Assembly: GCA_019633425.1 (NCBI GenBank)
Contig: WSUB01000010.1
Location: 1 to 64,000, forward strand
DNA length: 64,000 nt
From: Tulasnella sp. 424
Lineage: Eukaryota > Basidiomycota > Agaricomycetes > Cantharellales > Tulasnellaceae
Direction of reading: 5' to 3'
The notes below the pieces were generated by a model. That model made no database searches. It was not told the DNA's origin and saw only the letters and a program-made list of their open reading frames with translations. Positions 50,958 through 64,000 of the stretch are shown in pieces (the first letter of the stretch is position 1; each line of letters starts with the position of its first letter). The position numbers and the translations under genes were made by a program.

Positions 50958-53073
50958 CTAGAGCCGAGGAGATCAGGCCATGGATCCTGTGCAAGCGTGC
51001 CACCCCGTAACGACCCACCTCTGGATCATCATCAGAGACATGGCTGGTTGGGAGTTCAAGGTTAGTAAGAGCACGACAGGGTATCCTTTTAAGGTAACAA
51101 ATCCCTTGCCTTCCATTGGATCGCAGTCTGGAACCGAACTTTTCAGCTGATGTCACGAGGAGAGAAGCGTTCGCCACCTACCTAGCAGAAGTAACAAAAG
51201 TTCTAGCGGCTGTAGCCTGGATGCGGCGAGCAGCAAGGAGTCGTAAAGCAGACATAATGAATTATGAGAGAGAGAGAGAGAGAGCAGAGGATGGTGGATT
51301 GGATAGGATGAACCCGGTATCTCTGTCGGCGCGCTTCCTTATGAACGTCGAATGTTGTGCCAGTGATGTCATCGGGATCCCGCGCCGTACCCTGCACTTC
51401 GACACGCCACAGCGGATCACCCCAACGGTCAGGTTCTCTCTTACGCACTGGATTCGCACAATCTCACACCCTTGTTGTCGATCGCTTTGTCTATTCGATG
51501 CTTCATCTTAAGTCTCTTTCATCGTGCTGGGGGACCCTCGCCTTAAGAATCCCAATTGACGGTACCGGTCAAAGCATGATAAGCACGCAGATGTGGCCAT
51601 TGCAAGACTGTGCGATGCGATGGCTTTAAGTCTTGCAATGCGATGGCTTTAGAAGCAACTCTGCTAGGACAGACCCGAGGTGGTAAGGCGTTGGGACATC
51701 CAGAGCAGGCATGGAACGATCAGCTTGCAGCGAACCGGGCAGTAAACATGCGGAGAGAAGAAGAACTGGTATGCCAACGGGGAGACACAAAAGCCCGATA
51801 AGACGGGCCGCGATAATTTATATGCAGTGGAATAAACGTCAGTCACTTGTTCGTCTGAGTTTGGGTAGGTTCCCGTGAAAGCAGCGAGCTCTGAGGTAAA
51901 ACATGGATGGCTTAAGTATCCCCAGAAGGAACGAGGTGGTAAATATTCGACCCCCGGTATTTCATGGTTCGAACACCTTGCTTGTATATATTCCCACTTG
52001 GGATTTCTTCTCACTTTGGGTTTCAAAGGCCGGAATTGCACTACGCAGATCCAGATTCGAAACGAAACCCTTTCTCTGTGCCGCGTATATTTCTTCCTTC
52101 GCCGGTCTAAGGCTAGAGTGGAAGCGCCACCCAGTCCGTCATCCTGACGCTTTAGCCCGACTCGAAAAGGTTCGATGTTAATCCGCGCCAGTTTTTGTTC
52201 GTGAAGTACGCGGCTGCTCATTAAGGACGACGCTGCATATTCGATGGAGTTATTGAGCGTCCTGCCTTCATTCATCTCGCCATGTACTGTACGAACAAGA
52301 ATTTAAAGGAGAGCGCGCGACTTGAACAGGATTCAATCAAGGAGATTTAGTCGTGCCGCGGTAGTCTTCAGGAATGCTTCAGAGCTCCAGAGGGCCCAGT
52401 GGTATTCGGGAGACGCTGACGTGAAGGAAACCAAGAGACCACCGTGACTTAGGGCGAAACGATCATGCAGGAAGAATAGAGACTGACACGCAATAGCACA
52501 TACCAGCGGTACACAGCAGTTATTTGCCACCCAGTTGGTCTCCTCAGTCGAGTCGGGTCGATGTCCTCGTAGACGCGTTCGAGCTTCGCGAACAACAGAA
52601 AGGCCCTAATGCAACCCAAGAGGCTGGTCGTCGGAATTCGGTGCTTCAAAACTGAATCCAGGTTATCGAGAAATGATCAAGAAAAAATCGTCTAACGCGG
52701 GCTCCAACTCTCGGGGTCTTTCGTTCAGCAGCTGCCGTCAGTGCCTACTCCGAGGCCACTCCAAGACTGGGCGTCTAGATTCTGAAGACGGACGCGTTAT
52801 TGAAGTCGAGTTAGCGAGGATCTACTTCAATCAATAAATTTACACGTGAACCTAATTCCAAATGTGAAAATTTCAGCAGAAGATAGGAATTTAGGGAGAC
52901 ATGTGATGTCATTGGAGTTCTCCAGTTCTTGTGAACGGAGATCTGTCCCGGCTCTCCGTCGTTCCCCCTTACCGCTAGAATCGAAATCTGGTCCACGAAT
53001 CTCTCTCTTCCCCTGACCACTGCAACCAACACCTAACCCATATTTCCACCTAAAACCCCCAAACAACACTCTC
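50958..53073. other. 2.1-kb gene-poor stretch
   Basis: No complete gene is supported. It holds a short GA repeat (51265-51285), an unbroken 203-codon minus frame (51664-52275) without family features, and a minus-strand coding-like fragment at about 52333-52650. The right end is the PP2A promoter. Confidence 0.45.
52333..52650 (-). other. Possible decayed coding fragment
   Basis: Two overlapping minus frames read as helical protein: LLGCIRAFLLFAKLERVYED with DIDPTRLRRPTGWQITAVYR, then CAIACQSLFFLHDRFALSHG. They would join only across an implausibly short (about 20-nt) GT-AG gap or a frameshift. The pattern vaguely recalls the middle region of fungal Zn-cluster transcription factors, but no motif proves it. 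Confidence 0.25.
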
Positions 53074-54502
<1,429 letters not shown>

Positions 54503-55009
54503 CCTTAATCTGCGTTTACTCCGACCTCCCCCCTCGAGTCCCTTACTGCGGTCTCCCATCATCCCCATTCGACCGCATTGCTCCGTCTATTTTATCTTCC
54601 CCTGCATTCTCTTTCGCTGATTCGATCCGCGGGTTGCGGGTGTAAGAGACTATACCCTGGACCGTTCCGAGCAGTCACTATTTTCGATCATTTAAAGAGT
54701 GAGAGACCTGAACATACAATACAAATGTAGCCCTTGCCATCATTGCCAGTATATACGAAACCGAAGTAGAAAAAACGCGTCGGCTCCTTGTCTTTGTCCG
54801 CTGTTACACAGGCGTCCAGGTTTGGGTTGGGAACCCCGGGATTACCTAAACCGCCGCCAAGTTGAAATGGGACGACACCTCGTTCCTTTTTGCTTCACCA
54901 CCACCATCACCCCCCTTCCGAACAGTGCCTCGAAGATACTGTCATCTCCACTTGAACCTATCTCGGCCCTAACGTCTTCTTTCGCTCGCTATAAACTTTG
55001 AGTTTTCCC
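54503..55009. other. Intergenic between PP2A and the Sec14-like gene
   Basis: PP2A 3' flank and promoter of the Sec14-like gene. No coding region is recognised, and a 100-codon open frame at 54699-55001 has no supporting features. Confidence 0.45.
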
Positions 55010-56405
<1,396 letters not shown>

Positions 56406-56499
56406 GCCTCGATAGATTTTCACATGTTATTTACCCTAGATCTCGCGTATTCTACTTGTCTAGCTGCCTGCTTATAGACCTTTTGATATTTCATGGCAA

Positions 56500-57670
56500 T
56501 CAACTGACCACTGGTGCTGGTTTCTGCGCCGAGTTGGAACTGTCTGTCAGGTTTGAGGAGGACGATTTGCTCGAACAAGGACGTACATAGCCAGCGGCAG
56601 CAATATCGTAGTCGATGCCCATCTCCTTCAGCTTTTTCGCTCTCGCGTCCTGGCGTTTTAGGAGTCTCTTCTCAGCCTTTGCTTGCTCGACCTCATCTCT
56701 TGGCTTTAGGATCCCCATGTCAGTTTCGAAGATACTGGGGAGCCGGAGCGCAAAAAAGTACCTTGTTCTGCGTTCGTCTGGCTTTATGGTTCTGAGCAGG
56801 CATCCTCCATTTCTTATTTGCTCCAAGCCAGGTATTTGGATGCACATCTTCCGGTGGAACGATTTTGCAAACTAGCAATCGACCGAAGAGCAGGTAGTTG
56901 TTCATGACGTCCGCGACGATCTCGGCAACGCTTTTGGAGGCGAATTCGATGAAGGCGTAGCCTCTCGAGCGACCGGTCTAAGTTTGGAGACAATACGATA
57001 TCGATGAGATTACAAAGCTACGAGCGTGTGTGAGGTCCCGGGGGGGGGGGGGAGCGTACCTTTGGGCTTCGTGATAAACGCAGTCGGGAAATGTCACCGA
57101 ACTGAGAGAGGAAACCGCGCATTTCGTCTTCGTAAAAGCCATGGGGTACGTGACCAAGGTAGATAACACCTCTCTCGGTTGCCTGTCAATATTCATAGAG
57201 TGGTAAGATAAAACTGCTTGTGAGTGCCAGACCAGCAGCAGGTGAGGACTTACCGGATTCCGTTTGGCCTGATCCAATCGTTTCTTCACCGTTTCGTCAT
57301 CCTTTGCAATCGTTGGTAGGGCTTCCATTTCTATCTCATCCGTTACACCATCATCTTCGTCTGAGGAGTCCGAGTCGTCCTCGTTGTCCGAAAAGCCTTT
57401 CAGATGTACAGGTTCTTCTTCCTCTGATTCATCGCTCCTTTCGTCTTCATCCCCTGATTCCTCTTCGTCTTCTTCGCTGGGCAAGCCCTCGACATCCTCA
57501 ATGTCGATGTCATCGTCTGACTGAACCGAAGGTGGGGCTGGAGCTTTCTTTAGGATGGACTTTAACGGTCCTTTTGACTTGGCAGTAGATCGAGCCGGTT
57601 CATTTGACTTGGTGGGCTTGCTTTGCCCTGGTCGGGTCTTGGATACTGAGACTGAAGAAGCTTTCGGCAT
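56500..57670 (-). CDS. NOP15: Nucleolar RRM protein (NOP15/NIFK-like)
   Basis: Ribosome-biogenesis RNA-binding protein type. Reading leftwards from ATG 57670, an N-terminal basic/acidic tail (MPKASSVSVSKTRPGQSKP; acidic run EEDEEESGDEDERSDESEEE) precedes a single RRM. The RRM reads RGVIYLGHVPHGFYEDEMRG (RNP2), FLSQFGDISRLRLSRSPK, then across an intron TGRSRGYAFIEFASKSVAEI (RNP1) and VADVMNNYLLFGRLLVCKIV followed by PPEDVHPNTW. A C-terminal basic helix follows (AEKRLLKRQDARAKKLKEM, GIDYD). Linker PPEDVHPN and the GIDYDI end are family-like. The intron at about 57000-57058 contains a run of 13 G (plus strand). The 3' end is uncertain: it reads to 56500 unspliced, or a GTACGT donor after GIDYDIAAAGY could change the last residues. 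Confidence 0.83.
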
Positions 57671-57891
57671 CTGTAAGTAGTTGGGCGATAAAATTGAAGT
57701 CCGGATTTGGCGTTCCAAGGGGACTTTCCCACCCCTGTGGCTGATTATAAAAAACATTCCTCGCGAGACTAAACCCGGCTCCAGCGAGGCTCTAACATGA
57801 CGCACAACGCAACAACATATAAAGAGTGAGGGTAATATATTGGTATAGGGATGCAATACGCCTAGATAGACTTTGCTAAGAGCTACGAAAC

Positions 57892-59133
57892 TTAAGCCAA
57901 AGCAGCACCGAACATCAAAGCAAGAACACCAGCAGCGAGGCCGCTAGTTCCCTTTGCAACAGCGCCGTTGGCCTTGGCGGTGGAAGAGGCCGAGGCACCA
58001 GCGCTAGAAGCAGATCCGCTGTGGGAGGCACTAGCGGTCGAACCGCCAGCGACGGACAAGGTGGCGGTGTTGACGGCGGTGGTAGGGGAGGGGCTGACGG
58101 TAGCGGTTCCAACTTCGACGGTGAAGTAAATGCCAGCAAGGGGGTTGCCGAGGTTGGCAGCCTTGATGTAAGCGGGGAAATCGATCATGGTGACGGAGCT
58201 TCCGGCAGCTGGGGTGGCTGGGGCGGTGAAAGTGGTGGGCTGTGCGAAGAGGAGGATGGTGTAACGATGGGCACCGGAGTTGGCTAGGGAGGACACGAAG
58301 TTAGTGAAAGGTACGAAAAGAGGAAATGTACAAACGCTTACCAGCAGGTCCAGGTCCGGCATACTTGATGACTGGGTCAGTTGAGGGGGTCAACGTGAGG
58401 ACGTCGGCAGTGTTTTGTCCAAAGCCTGCAAATGCAAATAGTTCGATGAGTGTCCAGTCTGATTGGATCTACGACTAAAGGTCGCCGCACCGAAATCGTT
58501 TTGGAGATAGTGAGTGTTGACGCCGTTGGGGTGAGCAGCACCAGCATAGTCTCCATCAATCATGATGAGCGTGTACTTTGAAGCGCTGTTGAGAGCTCCA
58601 CCAGTTGCGAAATCGGCGTCCGTGCCTGTTCGGGAGCGAGTCAGGTTCTGAAAAGACGGGAGGCTTGCTCAAAAGACTAACCAACGACGGTGATGGTTGG
58701 CTCAGCGCCGGCATTGGCCATGGAAACCGCCTGACCAGTGGTGCTGAGGGATGGGCGCCGTGGTCAGAGAATATCACAACAACGCATTGCGGTGGTCTTA
58801 CATGGGGCCAGTAGCCGCGAAGGAAACGTTCAACAGGGCCACTGGGTCGAAAACCGGAACAACATCCTAAATTTAAACCACCGTCAATCCCAGCGCAAAA
58901 CTCCATCGCCCATTCGATGTAACTCACGGGAGTCAGAAGTGCCTGGACGAATTGCTGCTTAACGAGAGCGATGTCCAAAGGGGCAGCGGCTGCAGGGGGG
59001 GAAAAACAGAAAATGCGGGAAGTAAGTGACGAGATCTCGCTTAGAAGAGGTGTGCACGATTATACGTACGAGCAGCAAGAGCGGGTGCAACCAAAGTCAA
59101 AGCGAGGAAAGACAGGACTGATTTGGAGAACAT
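57892..59133 (-). CDS. Secreted GPI-anchored PEBP-like protein
   Basis: Phosphatidylethanolamine-binding-protein-like surface protein. Exon 1 gives a clean signal peptide, MFSKSVLSFLALTLVAPALA. Later exons read PLDIALVKQQFVQALLTP, VVPVFDPVALLNVSFAATGP, AEPTITVVG, YTLIMIDGDYAGAAHPNGVN with THYLQNDFG, and AHRYTILLFAQPTTFTAPAT, DFPAYIKAANLGNPLAGIYF, TVEVGTATVSP. The D-x-D/HP and HRY-LL pattern follows PEBP, with a GDY-type variant at the DPDAP position. A Ser/Ala-rich stalk precedes the C-terminal hydrophobic end GLAAGVLALMFGAALA (GPI signal) and the stop at 57892. Five or so short introns are placed by frame. Wall or membrane location is inferred. Substrate binding is unproven. Confidence 0.8.
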
Positions 59134-60523
59134 GATGATGTTACGCGCTGGGTTTTCGGAGGTGAAAGAAAAAAGTGGTTGAAGGTGGAAGTTGAAGGAG
59201 TGACCTGGCAAGGGAACCGTGGAAAGGACCGAGGTGCTTGGCGCGCTCCAGCAAGCGGGCTTCACGTAACACGCGGGATCCCAAGCTATCCGTATAAGGA
59301 ATTCACCGCTCTTGGATATCACACAAAGTCAATGATGAGCGAGGATAAGGTAGATTTTTTGCCAGGAAAGGGAGGATGAACTGGGGACCGGGCAGCAAGT
59401 GCAGCGGTTTCACTAAAATAACGCATTTGGGTGGTTGTTGGTTGCTGGAAGGCTGGAAGGGGTATATCTAACGATGAGATATAAAGATGCAATCGTGCCC
59501 TTGAGCTGTTCACCGAGCGCAATCCGGCTGCCTATCGCGGTCTGTCGCTTCTCGACGTTCATTGGAGAGGCATCCACACCCCACGGCCCCCCGGAGGCCC
59601 ATGATCGGAGTGTAAATTGTCCGTATGTATGTAAGCCTTTGTGTGACCCCCGAGGGGTGGTTCGAATTCTCTCCAACCCACTCCAAAGATTGGACTGCAA
59701 CTGGAGGTGGTGCCTTCTGCGACGGTGAATGGTGTTGAGGACGCGTAGATGCCCCGACTCGTCGTTCGGGCGGCAAATCCTACCGACAAATCTGCGGGGC
59801 CGCAAAATTAGGGCGATTATATAACAATTGTCCCTTCGTCGTCGAAGATCACATCGAATCAGGCAACGCACGACAGAGTCAACACCAGATCAGACAGTCA
59901 CCTCCAAAGGCCACTCCATCGGTGGGCCCCAGTGTCTTGCAGAGGCGCATGGAACGCAGGTTGTTCTGGTTATCCAAAGCGGTGGTCGGAAGCCGTCTAG
60001 GCCAGCCCGGCATCACAGCACTAACGGCCTAATACATCCTCCGACCAATAACACGCGTTAGACGTCCCGTCTCCCAATAGGAGCGGCTTCAGCATGCCTC
60101 GCGACTTACGTTTACCCTCCGAGGTTAAGGAGTGTGCCACCCGCCGTTGGATAATTCGCCCCAGAGCATCTGACACACCCGTTGTACATTACTTTGAGAC
60201 CTTACCAAATGCAGGGACAGACATCCTGGTTCTTTGCGCTCGGTAATCTCGGCGGGTTTTCGTGGCGAAAGGTCGAGTACAAAGGAATCAGCTTTTTGGG
60301 CGCGAAAGCTTTTTTTTTTTAAACCATCTTTGGATGAGCAGGATAGAATAGCTAGCCTCATGAAATTTTTGTACTACACGTGTGGTTTCTTTTGTGTCAT
60401 CTTGGTTCAGCGTGGGTGAAGCCCGGCTGGTGCTCAACTGAGCGTCGGACAAACACACCTCACCAACCGCGTCTCTCTGAGTTACTTCTCCACCACCACC
60501 CACCCTTTTCCAGAACCTATCCC
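59134..60523. other. 1.4-kb divergent intergenic region
   Basis: Between the PEBP-like gene (minus) and the F-box gene (plus). No gene or RNA was recognised; a B-box-like GGTTCGAATTC near 59659 does not form a T-arm. A 14-T run sits near 60309. It presumably contains both promoters. Confidence 0.45.
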
Positions 60524-63196
60524 ATGCTGGCCGCGACACCCGCTGCACGCTTCATCCCAACAGCCTCACTACCGGGTGCTCCAGAAGACTTGCTCGTCTA
60601 TATTTTATCGCTTCTGCCAGTTATCGACGTCTTGTCGGTTCGAAGAGTAAGCAACAATTGTCCTTGAGCGCTCAGTCGGTCACACGGCCCCTAACAAGAA
60701 ATTTCCCTTCGACCGGCTTTGGCAATTTCGAAACAGTGTTGTAGAAGGTTGTACCACATCACAAAAGCTCGTATCGTCTGGCTTGAAGCTCTGAGGAGAA
60801 CATATACACGACGTCACCTGCCGCCGCTTGCTTCTCCCGCAATCACTTCAAAATTGCCAACCGTCTTTCTTGAACATCGCGCCACCCGCCCATGGCGATT
60901 TCTCCACGCCCTGGCTGACATTCACTCTGCCAAGTTTCGTCGCACCACACATCCCATTGAAGACCTAATAGCTCACCCGCCCGAAGAAGAGGGCCGTGGT
61001 CGAAGCGGTGTCATCGGGTTCAACCTGCTTCCCGGAGGAAGATGGCTATGTCTGGTATATAATCGTAGAGCAGGGCAAGAACCTAGCAAAGCAGTCTTGG
61101 TTATTTGGGATACTTGGCGAAACAGGCGCCTCCTCTCCTTCCCGCTCCACCGATCCGCTCATTTTGCCCACTTTGAATACGGCGAAGATGGCATGAGCAT
61201 TGAGGTCGTCATTGGATTTGATAAGACTCGCCAGCAGTACGTCCCCTCACAGCCTTTTGACCTGTTTGTTGGGGCTGACCCGCCACACGGATGATAGCGA
61301 TCCGTTCTTTAATGCAATGTCCATATCTCTGGCTAAGCCCGATGGCGGACTTCAGATCACGAGCATGTTGAACCTGAAAGTAGAACGAACCCCTCGCGCT
61401 TGCTCTGTTCACGACCACGTTCTTTCTTCCGTGGACCGTCTTGGACATGTGACCTTTTGGGCGTGGAAGGAGTCTCTCTTCGCAACAACCATAGTTGCAG
61501 GCTTCCCGGCGACCAAGGGAGTAAGTCCGCATCTCGTATTGTTACATCCCATTTTCATTGCTCTGACCTCCAACATTTTTTTCTCCAGAAACTGATGCTT
61601 CTGTCACGCCAACATTTTGCCACATTCAACCCCGCCAGCTCCGCTTTCGCCGTGCACCTTGTCCCGTTATTGACCCCTCTAGCCGAAGACCCCCAACCTC
61701 CAGCTCCTGCAGATGTACCTCGAGCTGGTGGCATGATGCGTTTACTGAAGCAAGGAGAGGATGCCGTACAAGCAGCCGCCTCGCAACAACCGCCGCCTTA
61801 TTACCACCTTCCACCGCCAACGGGCATATCTTCTATGGGTATCCGTCGTTTCCGTCTTCCCGCGCGCTCTCTCAACTTTACAACCCCCGAAAAAGTGGCA
61901 GCATCTTCCTTCTATACATCCAACGCGGCATTCCTGGACCCTTTCCTGGGATATGTCGTGTTGAGCCACCCTGACACTCCAGCACAGCCATATCTTGGTT
62001 TGATCCCAGCTATCGACTCTGGGGAACTCGATGATCCGGAAGACCTGGATCCTCACGATGAGGACGATGAGGACGACGAGCCGGAGGAAGATGAACCAGC
62101 CGAAAGCGACGGTGTTGATTCCGCCCCGGGCACACAAGAACCACAAGGAGTTGTTTCACCACACTTACCGCCTGCTCCTATTCCAGCCATTCTCGCTTTA
62201 CCGCATGTTTCCCCTGTGATCGACCCACCAGCGCAACTCGGTCCTCCTCCAGTCCAACCGCCACCAGATCCAGAATACAAGTGGCTCACAACGTTACGCT
62301 GCGTCGATTCAACTACGACGGATACTTTTGCTCCTCGCGGCAGAATCCTTCGCGTTGGACCTTTGGATCACTACGTCTCCATACTGCGCTCAACAGAAGA
62401 CGGTAAAATCGAAATATTCACGACCGCGGCACTTCATTCGAAACCAGAAATCCCTCAACCTGCGCAGGGCAACCGCACGGCACAAGCGCATCTAGGGAGG
62501 GCTGCACGGCAACAACAGGAACAGCAGAACCAGCAACGGTTGCCAATGCCCGCCTTCAACTTCCGAGCCCTCATACCTCCGCCGATGGGAGACATGACCG
62601 CCGGTTTAAGAAATATGTTGTTCCCGGCTCGTCCCTTTTCAGGGCCACTTCAGTCAAGCGGTGCTGGCCCCAGTCAACCGCGAGCGAGCAGCGCCCCGAG
62701 CAGCTCCGCGGTCGACATCAACGACGTCGTGGCACAGGTCAACCTCGAAGCCGTCATGGCGGAAATCGACCGAGCCGGTCCATCAGGGTCTAGCCAATCT
62801 CGAGCCCCACCTTCTTTGCTCGGCTTTCAACCACGACCCATGGCATCATCACTCCCTTCAGCACCTTTATCAGGACCTTCCTCGCCATCCAGCACTAGGT
62901 CCAATCCCATGGAATCGGCCCAGTCAACCAACCCACACTCTCGCATGGGTGCCTACGCAGAAGGAGACTTCCAATATCTCGACTACCAGGCGCCTGGGGA
63001 GGTCTGGGCTTCGACAGTGGATGATGTCAGTGGCAAGATCTGCTTAGTGGTAGAAAACATCGAGGAAAGACCAGAGATCGTAGTCTTGGACTATGGATGG
63101 GACTTTTGGAAAATCGAAAACAATGAGGAAAAGCAGTGGGACACGCGGAACGAGGATGCCACTGGGGGCTGGGTGGTCAGAAGTCAAAGCGTCTGA
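60524..63196 (+). CDS. F-box protein with long Pro-rich C-terminal region
   Basis: Predicted SCF substrate-recognition subunit. The start is MLAATPAARFIPTASLPGAP. The F-box follows at EDLLVYILSLLPVIDVLSVR, then across an intron RRCCRRLYHITKARIVWLEA. The middle part reads like beta-propeller or jelly-roll strands without clear WD motifs (GVIGFNLLPGGRWLCLVYN, SKAVLVIWDTWRNRRLLSFP, VLSSVDRLGHVTFWAWKESL). An acidic cluster (HDEDDEDDEPEEDEPAE) and Pro/Ser-rich low-complexity stretches precede the end ATGGWVVRSQSV at 63196. Introns at about 60650-60735, 61237-61300 and 61521-61589 keep frame. Such F-box proteins with no recognisable substrate domain are abundant in Agaricomycetes. The target is unknown. 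Confidence 0.78.
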
Positions 63197-63428
63197 TAGC
63201 TGGTGGGAGGAAGAAGGGAAGCCCCCGAGCTCGACCTTTGAAAATGGGCAGCGTCCTGCCCGAAGTATCCTATGCATCCTGCACGTCTGTTAGGCACCCT
63301 TGGCATCACTTTCATTCCGAATCACATTATGAATTCTCAATCGTGTATGAGTAGCCACATTGACTTCAATTGATAGCTAATAGCATCGTCCTCTTGGTCC
63401 ACCTCGGCGGATTCGGCGAGAGCGACGT

Positions 63429-64000
63429 TCAGCCGGTCAAAAAGAGTTTGATCTCCGCGGCTAGTGTGCGCATCCTATCCTCCGGGAACCTTGTGGGCAC
63501 CGCTTCGACGACCGACAATAGCGATGAATCACGGTTTTGCGATCCGCCGACCTAGCCAAATATTCAGTATGGGCAGTGAAGAAATGAGTTCCCAACGTAC
63601 AATGTTGCCCAAAGCTACGAGTGCACGATATGCTGTTTCAGAGTCCGACGCTTCTTGTTGCACCGCCTGTCGACGCATTGTCAGCAGTCGAATGATTCCT
63701 GGGAGCGTTAGGTTTCACCTTCAGCACATAGCCCTGGTATTGGGTGTTCTTTAGACTGTCTGGGGACTTGGCGAGACCCACGCAAGAGATGCTGGAGGTG
63801 ACAAAGATTAATGATGAGTGCAGACATTCCAGAAAAGCAGTACTTACTTGAGGAGTAGGGTTGCATACGCAAGACGCTGTGTTTTACTGAGATACTCGTA
63901 GGGCAGTGCGTTTAGTGAAGTGATGAGCTACGGCGAGAAAGGGCATGTCAGTTACCGTAGCGCGGACGGGGTGGCATGACCTACAGAACTTATCCAATCG
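63429..64000 (-). CDS. PUL-domain protein, C-terminal part (Doa1/PLAP or PPPDE-Trx-PUL type)
   Basis: Partial gene running out of the right edge on the minus strand, with the stop at 63429. Exons in order: LITSLNALPYEYLSKTQRLA with YATLLLN; ISCVGLAKSPDSLKNTQYQG with YVLK; AVQQEASDSETAYRALVALG followed by NI; VGGSQNRDSSLLSVVEAVPT with RFPEDRMRTLAAEIKLFLTG. Armadillo-like helices and the block YRALVALGN are characteristic of PUL domains that bind Cdc48/p97. The N-terminal part (WD40/PFU of Doa1, or PPPDE/thioredoxin of another PUL family) lies outside the window, so the exact family cannot be fixed. Splice sites are all GT-AG. Confidence 0.65.

Noticed and set aside
51664..52275. 203-codon minus-strand open frame as a gene
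   Set aside because: It has no recognisable motif and random-looking composition, and no introns or context support it. Length alone is not enough here.
54699..55001. 100-codon frame upstream of the Sec14-like gene
   Set aside because: It lies in the promoter region, shows no family features, and ends just before the real start codon.
59640..59700. tRNA B-box-like GGTTCGAATTC
   Set aside because: No T-stem or acceptor pairing could be made around it.

Overview
This window is nuclear DNA from a filamentous basidiomycete (Agaricomycetes). The genes are split by many short (about 50-80 nt) GT-AG introns, and the proteins are typical of higher fungi: a Ysc84-type SYLF/SH3 protein, an F-BAR RhoGAP, exportin-t, a SUN protein, CCT epsilon, a Serinc protein, PP2A and a Pdr16-like Sec14 protein. 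The TKL-type kinase with TPR repeats and the clustered aminopeptidase copies are compatible with a Ceratobasidiaceae/Rhizoctonia-like genome, but that placement is inference only. No rRNA, tRNA, CRISPR array or complete transposon was recognised.

Left third (1-17.5 kb) is a mosaic of segmental duplications. A 247-bp arm at the window edge carries the start codon and promoter of a RhoGAP gene on the minus strand. It recurs inverted at 11.85-12.10 kb in front of a complete RhoGAP gene. Between the arms lie a YSC84-like gene, a cupin gene, a frameshifted pseudogene, a TKL-kinase/TPR gene and about 2.5 kb of gene-poor sequence. The pseudogene has an intact 627-codon twin at 15.4-17.3 kb. The twin's upstream flank is a YSC84 3'-UTR fragment from which the cupin gene is missing.

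Middle (17.5-33.7 kb): exportin-t (LOS1) and a single-pass membrane protein with a possible Atg8-interacting motif are divergently transcribed. An unrecognised 211-aa gene follows, then about 3.4 kb without genes that holds a 484-bp tandem duplication and a 140-147-bp imperfect array. A 1,353-aa protein then joins a very long disordered region to a C-terminal peroxiredoxin-like (AhpC/TSA, PRXL2-type) domain.

34-44.5 kb: three tandem proline-iminopeptidase-type alpha/beta hydrolase genes, all apparently intact, stand next to a convergent SUN-domain gene. Each of the two inter-copy spacers ends in a relic of the SUN gene's 3' end. This defines the duplication unit and points to the third copy as the ancestral one.

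Right third (45-64 kb) is mostly ordinary housekeeping sequence: CCT5 facing a DUF1748 mitochondrial-type small protein, a Serinc/TMS1 protein, a small conserved-looking protein, the PP2A catalytic subunit, a Sec14/CRAL-TRIO lipid-transfer protein, a NOP15-like nucleolar RRM protein, a GPI-anchored PEBP-like secreted protein, an F-box protein and the C-terminal end of a PUL-domain protein. I found no clearly new biological system. The strongest leads are the two duplication histories, the kinase with near-identical TPR units and the membrane protein with the W-x-x-I motif. Exon boundaries were placed by eye from splice consensus and family alignment from memory.
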